Positions 49,537 through 58,791 of a DNA stretch of 64,000 nucleotides are shown here, piece by piece (the first letter of the stretch is position 1; every line of letters starts with the position of its first letter). Source of the DNA: Teredinibacter sp. KSP-S5-2 (GTDB taxonomy: Bacteria; Pseudomonadota; Gammaproteobacteria; Pseudomonadales; Cellvibrionaceae); contig NZ_CP120416.1 in the NCBI RefSeq assembly GCF_032773895.1, forward strand, positions 1 through 64,000, in the 5' to 3' direction. Under the pieces are notes generated by a model. The model was not told where the DNA came from and did no database searches. It saw nothing but the letters and a program-made list of their open reading frames with translations. The position numbers and the translations under genes are program-made.

Positions 49537-49617
49537 TATCGATTGTTTGCTGTTTTTTTTTGCGAGTGTAGTCTTGTCTTTGTAACTCAAGAATAAAGTA
49601 TATAAACTGACATTATT

Positions 49618-50586
49618 ATGCGTGCTCCTCTTTTTTTTGTATTTGTTTTGTTTTTCCTTTCTTCGTGTGGTTCTCAATCCTCAAAAAGCTATATAACAGA
49701 TGATCTTAAGTATTTTATGCGAGAGATCGAAGCTATTGATCAGTTGGTTCAATTATATGTTGTAGAGCCTGGGTATATTATTCCTGAACATGTATCTGCG
49801 TTAAAACGTCTTGAGGCATTGGATCGATATTGTTCGACAGGTTGTTATCTATATCAAAAATCACTAGTGGATGAGTATTTTGTTTATTTACATAATATTA
49901 TGGGAGAGAACGAAAAAGCGCTTACTTATGTCGATCGGTTGCTTGATAACTCTTCGATTCAGGGGGTGAAACGATTAGAAAAGCAAATGACTGGTGCGCA
50001 GTTGTCTTATAAGCTCGATGACTACGTGAAAATGGAGTCGTATTTAGAGGGGGTGAGTCTTGAAAAACTTCCCCAGCACTACAAAGGCTCTTTCATGCTT
50101 TATAGTATTGTTTTGCAATGGCAATTTGGTCAAGTAGATGAGGCTATATCTGAATTAAATGCTTTATCAAAAAGAGTTTCTAAAGGAGTTTCGAACTCGA
50201 AATCCTTGGTTTCATTGTATGAGCTTGAAGAAAAAATCCTAAAAAGCCAGGGAAGAAATGATTTGGTTGAGGGTGTGCAAAAAAAGATTGAAGAAATAAA
50301 ATCTGATCGAGCGAAAGATGAATATCTTCCTGTCCTAAAGGTTGCACCGCGTTATCCAGAGGAGGCCGCGAAAGCCAGCATAGAAGGTTACTGTACGGTT
50401 TCATACACGGTATTAAAAACTGGCAAGACCACCGACCACCAAATTGTTGAGTGTAGCAATGAAATATTTAGATCTGAGTCGCTCAGAGTGGCCAAAAAAT
50501 TTCTATACAAGCCTCGTATAGAAAACGGGCAGCCGGTGGATGTTCGTGATGTAAAAAATCGATTCACCTATGAAATAGCAAATTAA
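49618..50586 (+). CDS. Lipoprotein with TonB C-terminal domain
   Basis: A 322-residue lipoprotein: the signal peptide ends in the lipobox LSSC (lipid-modified C17), followed by a helical, TPR-like middle (about 35-235) and a C-terminal TonB_C domain (about 238-320, with RYPEEAAKASIEGYCTVSYTV and FLYKPRIENGQPV). TonB_C usually contacts TonB-dependent receptors, but this protein lacks the membrane helix and Pro-rich span of real TonB, so it cannot pass energy in the usual way. The coding sequence looks more AT-rich than its neighbours. Function unknown. Confidence 0.78.
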   Translation: MRAPLFFVFVLFFLSSCGSQSSKSYITDDLKYFMREIEAIDQLVQLYVVEPGYIIPEHVSALKRLEALDRYCSTGCYLYQKSLVDEYFVYLHNIMGENEKALTYVDRLLDNSSIQGVKRLEKQMTGAQLSYKLDDYVKMESYLEGVSLEKLPQHYKGSFMLYSIVLQWQFGQVDEAISELNALSKRVSKGVSNSKSLVSLYELEEKILKSQGRNDLVEGVQKKIEEIKSDRAKDEYLPVLKVAPRYPEEAAKASIEGYCTVSYTVLKTGKTTDHQIVECSNEIFRSESLRVAKKFLYKPRIENGQPVDVRDVKNRFTYEIAN

Positions 50587-50679
50587 TTTGGTAGTAGCTA
50601 CTAAGCTTCTGAAGCTTTATGTGATCTTTTCTCAGCAAATATTTGCAGCTAAAACAACCTAGTGCTATCTTTTGCTCCA

Positions 50680-51040
50680 GAGTTGGCCAGACAATCGCTT
50701 CGGTAGCGCCTTCGGGTATTGCCGCAGAGGAAAGTCCGGGCTCCATAGGGTAGAACGCCAGGTAATTCCTGGGGGGCGCGAGCCTACGGAAAGTGCAACA
50801 GAAAGTAAACCGCCTGTTTATTGCTCCGGCAATAAACAGGTAAGGGTGAAATGGTGCGGTAAGAGCGCACCGCGCAATTGGTAACAATTGTGGCGATGGT
50901 AAACCCCGTTCGGAGCAAGACCAAATAGGAATCCAAAGGCGTGACCCGCGCTGGATTCGGGTAGGTCGCTTGAGGGTTGAGGTGACTCAACCCCTAGATG
51001 AATGATTGTCCACGACAGAACCCGGCTTATCGGCTAACTC
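50680..51040 (+). ncRNA. rnpB: RNase P RNA (class A)
   Basis: The ribozyme that cuts 5' leaders from pre-tRNA. The conserved parts of bacterial class A RNA are read directly: gaggaaagtccgggctcc with atagg, agtgcaacagaaagtaaaccg, ggtaagggtgaaatggtgcg with gtaagagcgcaccgcg, and the 3' acagaacccggcttatcgg. The 5' end GAGTTGGCC (50680-50688) pairs with the 3' GGCTAACTC (51032-51040), closing helix P1 and setting the boundaries. Length of about 361 matches E. coli (377). Confidence 0.96.
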
Positions 51041-51056
51041 TTATTCTTCCTTCAAT

Positions 51057-51072
51057 TGCGCCTTTTGGCGCA
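51057..51072 (+). terminator. Possible terminator hairpin after rnpB
   Basis: A perfect 6-bp stem TGCGCC/GGCGCA with a TTTT loop lies 16 bases after the RNase P RNA. The tail (tatactcttc) is only moderately U-rich, so this is a candidate only. Confidence 0.4.
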
Positions 51073-51265
51073 TATACTCTTCAAGTCTTTGTGGTTCTCT
51101 TCATAGAGTTAAATAATATTGATGTTAAAGTCGTTTCTAGCTTTTGCTTGTAACCTTCTGAATTTACTCATTATTCTCTTCTTTTTGGCCTCGGTTTTCC
51201 TTCTTTCTTCCCCAAAAAACTTATCAATATCAATAAGTTAGCCACATTATCTCCGCCGCATTTCC

Positions 51266-51293
51266 TTGACTTTGCTAATATCTGAAATATAGT
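51266..51293 (+). promoter_or_regulatory. Sigma-70 promoter of the mraZ/dcw cluster
   Basis: TTGACT (51266-51271) and TATAGT (51288-51293) are separated by 16 bp. Transcription would begin near 51300, directly in the first MraZ repeat. This corresponds in position to the Pmra promoter of other gammaproteobacteria. Confidence 0.75.
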
Positions 51294-51301
51294 GTGCAAA
51301 A

Positions 51302-51335
51302 GTGGTGTAAAGTGGCTTTAAGTGGAGCTTGGTGG
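51302..51335 (+). promoter_or_regulatory. MraZ operator: four GTGG repeats with 10-bp period
   Basis: GTGG occurs at 51302, 51312, 51322 and 51332, exactly one helical turn apart, the first three preceded by A. Known MraZ sites are direct TGGG/GTGG-type repeats with 10-bp spacing downstream of the mraZ promoter, at which MraZ represses its own cluster. Confidence 0.75.
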
Positions 51336-51372
51336 TCCAGGAAAGGCAAAAATCTGGGTTAAGAGGTTATGT

Positions 51373-51816
51373 GTGTATCAGGGTAGTCATTCCATAAATA
51401 TGGATGCAAAAGGTCGTATGGCCATTCCGGCGAAATATCGGGATGACCTGGCGGCTGACTGCGCTGGTCGTATTGTGATGACCGCACATACTCAGGATCG
51501 TTGTGTGCTTCTTTATCCCGAGCCTGAGTGGCAAAACATTCTGCCAAAAATTGAGGCTCTGCCAACCTTCAATAAAGCGGCGCTCAGGGCTCAGCGCATG
51601 CTCATCGGGTATGCGTGCGCGTTGGAGCTGGACGGCAATGGCCGAATTCTTGTTCCGCCCACTTTGCGAGAATATGCCGGACTGGAAAAAAAGCTGATGC
51701 TGGTCGGTCTAGGCAAAAAATTTGAATTGTGGAGTGAGGATGCGTGGTTCGCCTCCGTCGCCGATCTAGCGTCAGACGACGAACTGCCTGACGAGATGTT
51801 GTCGCTTTCGCTTTAA
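51373..51816 (+). CDS. mraZ: Transcriptional regulator MraZ
   Basis: A 147-residue protein of two tandem SpoVT/AbrB-like MraZ domains (about 1-70 and 75-140), each with the conserved D(A/G)-x-GR motif (DAKGRMAIP and DGNGRILVP). It binds the GTGG repeats upstream and represses the dcw cluster. The start is GTG 51373 (reading [15 protein letters not shown]), with an AGAGG site 6 bases upstream. An in-frame TTG further upstream would place the start inside the operator and is rejected. Confidence 0.94.
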   Translation: MYQGSHSINMDAKGRMAIPAKYRDDLAADCAGRIVMTAHTQDRCVLLYPEPEWQNILPKIEALPTFNKAALRAQRMLIGYACALELDGNGRILVPPTLREYAGLEKKLMLVGLGKKFELWSEDAWFASVADLASDDELPDEMLSLSL

Positions 51817-51828
51817 AGGGCTGTATAT

Positions 51829-52746
51829 ATGGATTCTGATTTCCATTACTCGGTTCTGTTACAGGAATCGATTGATGCCCTTATAACTGATACCGATGGT
51901 GTTTATGTTGACGGGACCTTTGGTCGCGGGGGGCATAGCAAGGCAATTTTGCAACGGCTGTCCCGTAAAGGGCGGTTAATAGCATTCGATAAAGACCCGG
52001 AAGCAATTAAGGTTGGTCAGCAGCTTGAACAGCAGGATTCGCGTTTTTCCATCGTGCATTGTTCGTTCGCTGACATGAAGAGTGCTGTAGAGGCGCGTAC
52101 GCTTTCGGGCTTGTTGCTTGATCTTGGTGTCTCATCGCCTCAGCTTGATCAGGCTGAGCGTGGGTTTAGTTTTATGCAGGACGGGCCACTGGATATGCGA
52201 ATGAACAATGTCGCAGGGCCTTCCGCAAAAGAATGGATTAACAGTGCAGATGTTGACGATATCGCATTTGTTTTGAAGGAATATGGTGAAGAGCGGTTTG
52301 CTAAACGCATGGCTCGAGCAATTGAGCGTGAAAGGGAAAAACGTGAAATTGAAACTACCGGAGAGTTGGCTGAGATTGTCAGTGCCGCAAATCCGAAATG
52401 GGAAAAAGGCAAACATCCGGCAACCAGAGCGTTTCAGGCAATCAGAATTTATATCAACAATGAGTTGGATGATTTGACGCTTGCATTACAAAACTCGTTG
52501 GAGTTGCTTGGGCGAGACGGGCGCTTGGTGGTGATTAGCTTTCATTCACTGGAAGACAGAATTGTAAAACGGTTTATGCGGGATGAGTCGCGTGGAAAAG
52601 TATTTCCGAGGGGGTTGCCCGTGACCGAAGAAATGCAAGATATAAAACTCAAAGTTATCACCAAAGCCGTTAAGGCCGGTGATGAAGAGGTAAAGGAAAA
52701 TGTTCGGTCACGTAGTGCAGTGATGCGCGTGGCGGAACGGCTTTGA
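51829..52746 (+). CDS. rsmH: 16S rRNA m4C1402 methyltransferase RsmH
   Basis: A 305-residue SAM-dependent enzyme that N4-methylates C1402 in the 16S decoding centre. SAM-binding [37 protein letters not shown] and the C-terminal [12 protein letters not shown] with [11 protein letters not shown] match MraW/RsmH throughout. It lies 12 bp after mraZ. Confidence 0.97.
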   Translation: MDSDFHYSVLLQESIDALITDTDGVYVDGTFGRGGHSKAILQRLSRKGRLIAFDKDPEAIKVGQQLEQQDSRFSIVHCSFADMKSAVEARTLSGLLLDLGVSSPQLDQAERGFSFMQDGPLDMRMNNVAGPSAKEWINSADVDDIAFVLKEYGEERFAKRMARAIEREREKREIETTGELAEIVSAANPKWEKGKHPATRAFQAIRIYINNELDDLTLALQNSLELLGRDGRLVVISFHSLEDRIVKRFMRDESRGKVFPRGLPVTEEMQDIKLKVITKAVKAGDEEVKENVRSRSAVMRVAERL

Positions 52747-52761
52747 TTTGATGGGGTATTA

Positions 52762-53100
52762 ATGCGGCATTCAAAGTCTCGAATGGAAAAGTATCAACCT
52801 AAATCGGTTGAGCAAACAAAAAAAACAAGCGTGCTATTTAAAGGCTTTTTGCTTTTAGGTGTGTGGTTTTTTTCTGTGGGGTCGGCAATGGGGGTGGTGT
52901 ATTCCACGTACAGTGCTCGAAAAGCCACGCAAGAACTTGAAAGTTTACGCAGAGAGGCCATTGGTTTACGGGTTATGTCCGGCCAATACCAATTGGAAAA
53001 AAGTTCATGGGCAGAATATTCGCGAGTGGAACAACTTGCCCGTGAAAAACTTAGTATGAATATACCAGAGGCGGAAGAAACTAAACTGATTTATCGCTAA
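52762..53100 (+). CDS. ftsL: Cell division protein FtsL
   Basis: A 112-residue bitopic protein: short basic cytoplasmic N-terminus (about 1-27), one membrane helix (about 28-47) and a periplasmic leucine-zipper-like coiled coil ending in LAREKLSMNIPEAEETKLIYR. FtsL joins FtsB and FtsQ in the divisome and activates FtsWI. Its stop overlaps the ftsI start by one base. Confidence 0.93.
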   Translation: MRHSKSRMEKYQPKSVEQTKKTSVLFKGFLLLGVWFFSVGSAMGVVYSTYSARKATQELESLRREAIGLRVMSGQYQLEKSSWAEYSRVEQLAREKLSMNIPEAEETKLIYR

Positions 53101-54812
53101 TGAAATCGAAAGAACAACTTATTGTCTGGCGTTTTCGTTTTGTGGCTGGGGTTATTACTCTGCTGCCGCTGGCGCTTGCCTGGCATTTGGCAAATTTGCA
53201 AGTTGTTCCAAAAACCGATGGTGGTTTTGAGTTTTTGCAAAAACAAGGTGAGGCCAGAACCATTCGTAGTCAGGAAGTGGTGGCCTATCGAGGTGTGATT
53301 ACCGATAGAAACGGCGAACTACTTGCCGTAAGCACGCCAGTAAAATCGCTGTTTCTTGACCCGCAAAAATTTGACCGAGCCAATGTCGGTTTGTTGGCGA
53401 AGGCATTAAATCAACCCAGAAAGGAACTGGTCGAAAAAATAAATGCATATAGCGATAAGCAATTTATGTATCTGGCCAGACATCTTCCGCCACAAGAAGC
53501 GGAAGTTATTATCGCGAAACGAATTCCAGGTGTTTATTCTCAAACTGAATACCGACGTTTTTATCCGGCGGGTGAAGTTACCGCGCACGTGTTGGGTTTT
53601 ACTGATATTGAAGACAGCGGTCAGGAAGGCATTGAGCTTGCTTACAATGAATGGCTTTCAGGTACGCCGGGATTAAAGCGGGTAATTAAAGATTTAAAAG
53701 GCAATGTTGTAAAAGATGAAGGTTTGGTTCAGGCACCGATTCCGGGGAAGGATTTACAACTCAGTATCGATTTACGACTGCAATATCTCGCTCATCGAGA
53801 ATTAAAAGAAGCGATTGCGCAGCAAGGCGCAAAATCCGGGTCGCTGGTTTTATTGGATGTGGCAACGGGCGATGTGTTGGCAATGGTTAACCAGCCGTCC
53901 TACAACCCGAATAATCGAGTCAACATTCGCCCCGAATTATTACGTAATCGCGCTATTACGGATTTATTTGAGCCGGGCTCAACCATGAAACCGTTTACGG
54001 TGATGGCCGCGTTGGAAACGGGAAAATATTCGCCAAACTACAAAATCAATACCAGTCCAGGGTATATCCGGGTTGGTAGAAAAACCATTGTTGATCACCG
54101 GGATTACGGTGTAATTGATTTACCCACAATTATTGCTAAATCGAGTCAGGTGGGTATCAGTAAATTGGCTTTGGAAATGGATGGCGAACAGATTCGCGAT
54201 ATGTATTTTCGCATGGGCCTGGGGCAGGCCACCGGTATTGGTTTTCCCGGCGAGGCTAATGGCTTTTTACCATCACATAACAAGTGGCGTCCTATTGAGC
54301 AGGCGACATTTGCATACGGTTATGGCTTAAGTGTGAACACGGTGCAACTTGCCCAAGCCTATTCGGTGATTGCTGCGAAAGGGCAGCTTCATCCCGTGTC
54401 ATTGTTGCATCGGGCAAGTGAACAGTTGAGTAGTAATGAAGTGGTGTCTTCCCGTGTTGCTGATGATGTCAGCCATATGCTGGAGCGAGTGACACAAAAA
54501 GGTGGGACGGGAACTCGTGCGCAAATAGATTCCTACCCGGTTGCAGGTAAATCCGGTACTGCGCATAAAGTCGGAAAAGGTGGTTACGAAGACGATAAAT
54601 ATGTCGCAGTGTTTGCGGGTATGGCACCAGCAAAAAATCCGGTTGTTGTTGCAGCTGTGATGGTGAATGAACCGTCAAATGGAAAATATTTTGGTGGTGA
54701 AGCCGCTGCGCCGGTTTTTTCCAAAGTTGTGGAAAAGTCGTTGCGTGTTTTGCGGGTTCCTCCTTTGGAAATAGAAGAGCAGGTTGCCTCAGTAAATTGG
54801 AGGCATAACTAA
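53100..54812 (+). CDS. ftsI: Peptidoglycan transpeptidase FtsI (PBP3)
   Basis: A 570-residue class B penicillin-binding protein that cross-links septal peptidoglycan with FtsW. It has an N-terminal membrane helix (about 11-30), a pedestal domain (about 50-210) and a transpeptidase domain (about 240-560). Catalytic motifs are STMK (S294, K297) and KSGT (484-487). The SxN motif reads S348-S-Q350, with Gln in place of the almost universal Asn. The gene overlaps ftsL and murE by one base each, so translation is coupled. Confidence 0.96.
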   Translation: MKSKEQLIVWRFRFVAGVITLLPLALAWHLANLQVVPKTDGGFEFLQKQGEARTIRSQEVVAYRGVITDRNGELLAVSTPVKSLFLDPQKFDRANVGLLAKALNQPRKELVEKINAYSDKQFMYLARHLPPQEAEVIIAKRIPGVYSQTEYRRFYPAGEVTAHVLGFTDIEDSGQEGIELAYNEWLSGTPGLKRVIKDLKGNVVKDEGLVQAPIPGKDLQLSIDLRLQYLAHRELKEAIAQQGAKSGSLVLLDVATGDVLAMVNQPSYNPNNRVNIRPELLRNRAITDLFEPGSTMKPFTVMAALETGKYSPNYKINTSPGYIRVGRKTIVDHRDYGVIDLPTIIAKSSQVGISKLALEMDGEQIRDMYFRMGLGQATGIGFPGEANGFLPSHNKWRPIEQATFAYGYGLSVNTVQLAQAYSVIAAKGQLHPVSLLHRASEQLSSNEVVSSRVADDVSHMLERVTQKGGTGTRAQIDSYPVAGKSGTAHKVGKGGYEDDKYVAVFAGMAPAKNPVVVAAVMVNEPSNGKYFGGEAAAPVFSKVVEKSLRVLRVPPLEIEEQVASVNWRHN

Positions 54813-56353
54813 TGGTTGCTTTTGTTAAACAGAATATACAAAAACTGCTGGCAGATTTGCCTGTTGCCGGTTTGCTAGAGCAAGAACTTCTTGAGCGAGA
54901 AATTACGGGTATTGCCAATGATAGTCGCCAGATTAAGCCGGGAGATGTTTTTGTCGCCATTAAAGGTGAGGCTGTTGATGGACGAGATTTTATCGATTCC
55001 GCTATCGCAGCGGGAGCGGTATTTATTTTAGCGGATGCCACCGATAACAATCACGGTCAGTTGTCTATAAGAAAATCCGTTCCGGTATTGTCGATAGAAG
55101 GCTTGGGTAAAAAAATAGGAATCTTGGCTGGCAAGGGGTATGGCCAACCAACAGAAAAACTTTCTGTTGTGGGTGTTACTGGAACAAATGGCAAAAGTAC
55201 TTGTGTCAGTTTGATCGCGCAATTATTGAGTTTGTTGGGTGAGAAGTCCGCATCGGTTGGTACCGTTGGTTATGGTTGCTATGGTGAGGCGCTAATTAAC
55301 ACTGGTCTGACTACCCCGGATGCAATTCAGATTCAGCGCATTGCTGCAGAATTTGTGCAACAAAATGTGAAGCATTTTGCGATGGAAGTTTCGTCACACG
55401 GTGTGACTCAGGGGCGAGTTGATGCAGTGAATTTTGATGTTGCGGTGTTTACCAATTTAACACGAGATCATCTGGATTATCACGGTACATTTGAGGCGTA
55501 CCAAAAAGCTAAATTTGATTTTGTCAGCCGGTCGGATATTCAAAAAGTTGTCATTAATTTAGATGATCAGGCTGGTGTCGAAGAAAGTGTCACTTTGAAA
55601 GAGCTTGAGGGAAAAAGTGTAACTTCTTATGCGTTGAATAACCGCGAAGCGGATGTTGTTGCATCTGATATAGAGTTTCGTGAGCGCGGCATGGAGTTCG
55701 ACGTAACAACACCTTGGGGCGCCGGGCATATCCGAACCCAATTGATAGGTGATTTTAATATTCACAACCTGTTAGCTGTTATGAGCGTTGCCTGTTTGCT
55801 CGGTCATGATTTTAAAAAGGTTACAGAAACTCTTGAACAATTGGTTGGGGTCGAAGGTCGATTAGAGCTTTTGAGTGTGCCGGAGTCCGATCTAGTAGTG
55901 TTAATTGATTATGCTCACACACCAGATGCGTTGGAAAAAGCCATTCTGGCGGTGAAGGCGCATGTGAATAAAACACTGACGGTGGTGTTTGGTTGTGGCG
56001 GGGATCGGGACAAAGGTAAACGTCCTTTGATGGGTGAAGTTGCAGAGCAGCTTGCTGATCAAGTGCTAATTACATCAGATAACCCGAGAACAGAAGAACC
56101 GATCGAGATTATTCAGGACATTCTTTCTGGAGTGTCGAACTGTGAAAAGGTTCGCTCACTTGTCGATAGAAAAGAAGCAATACACGATGTTATTGCTAAA
56201 GCTGAACCTGGAGACTGTATTTTAGTTGCAGGCAAGGGGCATGAAGATTATCAGGAAATTAATGGGCTAAGGCTTCCTTTTTCTGATCACGCTATCGCGC
56301 TAGATGCGTTGAAACAGCGTGTTGCCAACCAAAAGGGGGCCTTATGCACTTAA
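54812..56353 (+). CDS. murE: UDP-MurNAc-tripeptide synthetase (meso-DAP ligase)
   Basis: A 513-residue Mur ligase that adds the third stem residue. The ATP-binding GTNGKST (124-130), the central carbamylated-Lys region and the DNPRTEEP motif, which marks specificity for meso-diaminopimelate, are present, so the organism has a DAP-type wall. It overlaps ftsI by one base and murF by 10 bp. Confidence 0.97.
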   Translation: MVAFVKQNIQKLLADLPVAGLLEQELLEREITGIANDSRQIKPGDVFVAIKGEAVDGRDFIDSAIAAGAVFILADATDNNHGQLSIRKSVPVLSIEGLGKKIGILAGKGYGQPTEKLSVVGVTGTNGKSTCVSLIAQLLSLLGEKSASVGTVGYGCYGEALINTGLTTPDAIQIQRIAAEFVQQNVKHFAMEVSSHGVTQGRVDAVNFDVAVFTNLTRDHLDYHGTFEAYQKAKFDFVSRSDIQKVVINLDDQAGVEESVTLKELEGKSVTSYALNNREADVVASDIEFRERGMEFDVTTPWGAGHIRTQLIGDFNIHNLLAVMSVACLLGHDFKKVTETLEQLVGVEGRLELLSVPESDLVVLIDYAHTPDALEKAILAVKAHVNKTLTVVFGCGGDRDKGKRPLMGEVAEQLADQVLITSDNPRTEEPIEIIQDILSGVSNCEKVRSLVDRKEAIHDVIAKAEPGDCILVAGKGHEDYQEINGLRLPFSDHAIALDALKQRVANQKGALCT

Positions 56354-57705
56354 GCGAGTTGGCCGCACGGTTTGGTGGTGTGCTTCAGGGCGATTGTACT
56401 TTTGATCGAATTAGTACCGATACTCGGTCAATTGCTGAAGGCGAGCTGTTTGTCGCTTTGGATGGCCCAAATTTTAAAGGCAGTGATTTTATCTCCGACG
56501 CATTACAAAAAGGTGCTGTGGGAGTGGTTAGTGAGCGCGTCCTTGAAGGTAATTCGCCTTATTGGCAAGTTGAAGATTCCTATCGGGCGTTAGGACAAAT
56601 CGCTAAACATCACCGAGAGCAATTTCACGGCAAGGTTGTTGGTATTACCGGTAGCGCAGGAAAAACCACTGTGAAAGGAATGCTGGCCAATATTTGTCGT
56701 CAGGCTGGAAATACTTTGTCGACTCAGGGGAATTTAAATAATCATATCGGTGTGCCGCTCACGTTGATGAAACTTAGTCGGGAGCATCAGTACGCGGTTA
56801 TTGAAGCCGGTGCTAATGCAGTTGGCGAAATTGCGTATCTGGGAAGCTTAATTGAACCGGATGTTGCTCTAGTTACGAATGTCATGCCGGCTCATATTGG
56901 TGGTTTTGGTAGCCTGGAAGCGATTGAGCAAGAAAAATCTGAAATTTATCGCAGCTTGAAAAAGCTGGACTGGGCAGTGATTAATCTGGATGCAAAAACA
57001 CGTGAGCAATACATTGCTCTATGTGCAGACAAATTAAAAGTCGGATTTTCTGTTAAGCCTTCTGGGAATTTCCAAAATAATAGTTTGGATCGATTGGTGA
57101 CGGCAGAGAATAGCTTTGCTGATAAATATGGACGTTATCAATTTACCTTGTGTGAGGGAGAGCAGTCTACAGAGGTTCGATTGCAGGTATTAGGTAAGCA
57201 TAATATTCACAATGCGTTGGCGGCATCCAGCTGTGCCTTTGCTTTGGGAATTGGTCTCGAGCAAATAAAACAAGGTTTGGAAACCTATTCTGGTGTTGAT
57301 GGCCGCATGCAGTTAATCGATATGGAGCAGTATTTACTGATTAATGATTGCTACAACGCGAATCCGGGAGCAATGAAGGCTGCTATCGATTACTTAGCAC
57401 CATTTGAACACAGTATTCTGGTTTGTGGTGATATGGCAGAGCTAGGTGACGACGCCGCTCAAATGCATAAAGATGTTGGCGAATATGCCAAAGCGCAAGG
57501 CATTACTTCCTTGTTGGCTGTTGGTCAGCATGCAAATGATTACATAGACGGTTTTGGCGAGCATGGTGTTGCGTTTGAGCATAAGTCCATGTTGGTTGAT
57601 GTATTACTAAGTCAAATCGCAGAGGGAAGCACGGTTTTAATTAAAGGGTCGCGTAGTGCTGGCATGGAAGATGTTGTCAGTAGTTTGCGAGAAAGGAGGT
57701 GTTAA
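56344..57705 (+). CDS. murF: UDP-MurNAc-tripeptide:D-Ala-D-Ala ligase
   Basis: A 453-residue Mur ligase that adds the D-Ala-D-Ala dipeptide, the final cytoplasmic step before MraY. ATP-binding GSAGKTT is at 103-109; LSTQGNLNNHIGVPLTL and NDCYNANPGAM are family landmarks. It overlaps murE by 10 bp and abuts mraY directly. Confidence 0.97.
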   Translation: MHLSELAARFGGVLQGDCTFDRISTDTRSIAEGELFVALDGPNFKGSDFISDALQKGAVGVVSERVLEGNSPYWQVEDSYRALGQIAKHHREQFHGKVVGITGSAGKTTVKGMLANICRQAGNTLSTQGNLNNHIGVPLTLMKLSREHQYAVIEAGANAVGEIAYLGSLIEPDVALVTNVMPAHIGGFGSLEAIEQEKSEIYRSLKKLDWAVINLDAKTREQYIALCADKLKVGFSVKPSGNFQNNSLDRLVTAENSFADKYGRYQFTLCEGEQSTEVRLQVLGKHNIHNALAASSCAFALGIGLEQIKQGLETYSGVDGRMQLIDMEQYLLINDCYNANPGAMKAAIDYLAPFEHSILVCGDMAELGDDAAQMHKDVGEYAKAQGITSLLAVGQHANDYIDGFGEHGVAFEHKSMLVDVLLSQIAEGSTVLIKGSRSAGMEDVVSSLRERRC

Positions 57706-58788
57706 ATGCTTCTCTGGTTAGCTGAATACTTACAGGAATATATTGGTGGGTTTGGTGTGTTTCGCTATCTCACCTTTCGTGGCATTTTGGGTGTGTTAAC
57801 GGCGTTGGGAATCAGTATGTTCCTAGGGCCGTGGATGATTAAAAAATTAAACCAACTGCAAATTGGTCAGGCAATTCGCGATGACGGTCCGCAATCCCAC
57901 TTGAGTAAATCGGGTACGCCAACCATGGGCGGTGCCTTGATTTTATTTGCGATTGTTGTTGCAACTGTTTTGTGGGCGGATTTATCGAACCGTTTTGTGT
58001 TGGCGGTTCTGTTTGTTACATGCGGGTACGGCTTAATTGGCTGGGTTGACGATTATCGAAAAGTGGTGGAGAAAAACTCCAAAGGTTTGCCCGCAAAATG
58101 GAAATATTTTTGGCAATCGTTGTTGGGCTTAACGGTTGCGGTGTCGTTGTTTTATACGGCTAAAAGCCCTGCGGAGACTTCCCTGTATATTCCGTTTTTT
58201 AAAGAAGTCATGATTGAGCTGGGGCCGGTATATATATTGTTGACCTATTTCATGATTGTCGGCTTTTCCAACGCGGTTAACTTAACCGATGGCTTGGATG
58301 GATTGGCGATCATGCCAACGGTAATGGTGGGGTCCGCATTGGGCATTATTGCCTATCTGGTTGGGCACGCGAATTTTTCTGCGTACCTGCATATTCCATA
58401 TGTGCCGGGTACAGGGGAATTGGTGATTTTTTGTGGGGCTTTAGCGGGAGCTGGTTTGGGATTTTTGTGGTTTAACACTTACCCCGCACAGGTTTTTATG
58501 GGCGATGTGGGTGCCCTGGCATTAGGTGCAGCTTTAGGCGTTATTGCTGTCATTGTACGCCATGAAGTTGTTTTCCTGATTATGTCGGGCATTTTTGTCA
58601 TGGAAACTGTATCGGTCATTCTACAAGTTGCTTCTTTCCAGCTAACGGGAAGGCGAATATTTAGAATGGCGCCGCTACATCATCATTTTGAGTTAAAGGG
58701 CTGGCCAGAGCCCCGTGTGATTGTGCGTTTCTGGATTATTACCGTAATTCTGGTTTTGTTTGGTTTGGCGACCTTAAAGATTCGATAA
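57706..58788 (+). CDS. mraY: Phospho-MurNAc-pentapeptide transferase MraY
   Basis: A 360-residue, ten-helix inner-membrane enzyme that transfers phospho-MurNAc-pentapeptide to undecaprenyl phosphate to make lipid I. The catalytic aspartates are seen in GWVDDYRK and [10 protein letters not shown], and the HHHFELKGW motif is intact. Length equals that of E. coli MraY (360). Confidence 0.98.
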   Translation: MLLWLAEYLQEYIGGFGVFRYLTFRGILGVLTALGISMFLGPWMIKKLNQLQIGQAIRDDGPQSHLSKSGTPTMGGALILFAIVVATVLWADLSNRFVLAVLFVTCGYGLIGWVDDYRKVVEKNSKGLPAKWKYFWQSLLGLTVAVSLFYTAKSPAETSLYIPFFKEVMIELGPVYILLTYFMIVGFSNAVNLTDGLDGLAIMPTVMVGSALGIIAYLVGHANFSAYLHIPYVPGTGELVIFCGALAGAGLGFLWFNTYPAQVFMGDVGALALGAALGVIAVIVRHEVVFLIMSGIFVMETVSVILQVASFQLTGRRIFRMAPLHHHFELKGWPEPRVIVRFWIITVILVLFGLATLKIR

Positions 58789-58791
58789 TTT

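Noticed and set aside
51322-51372. Longer N-terminus for mraZ (TTG 51322)
   Set aside because: It would start inside the MraZ operator, and the conserved protein begins at the GTG at 51373.
54469-55050. 193-codon open frame on the minus strand across ftsI/murE
   Set aside because: Antisense shadow of two clear genes with low-complexity translation.
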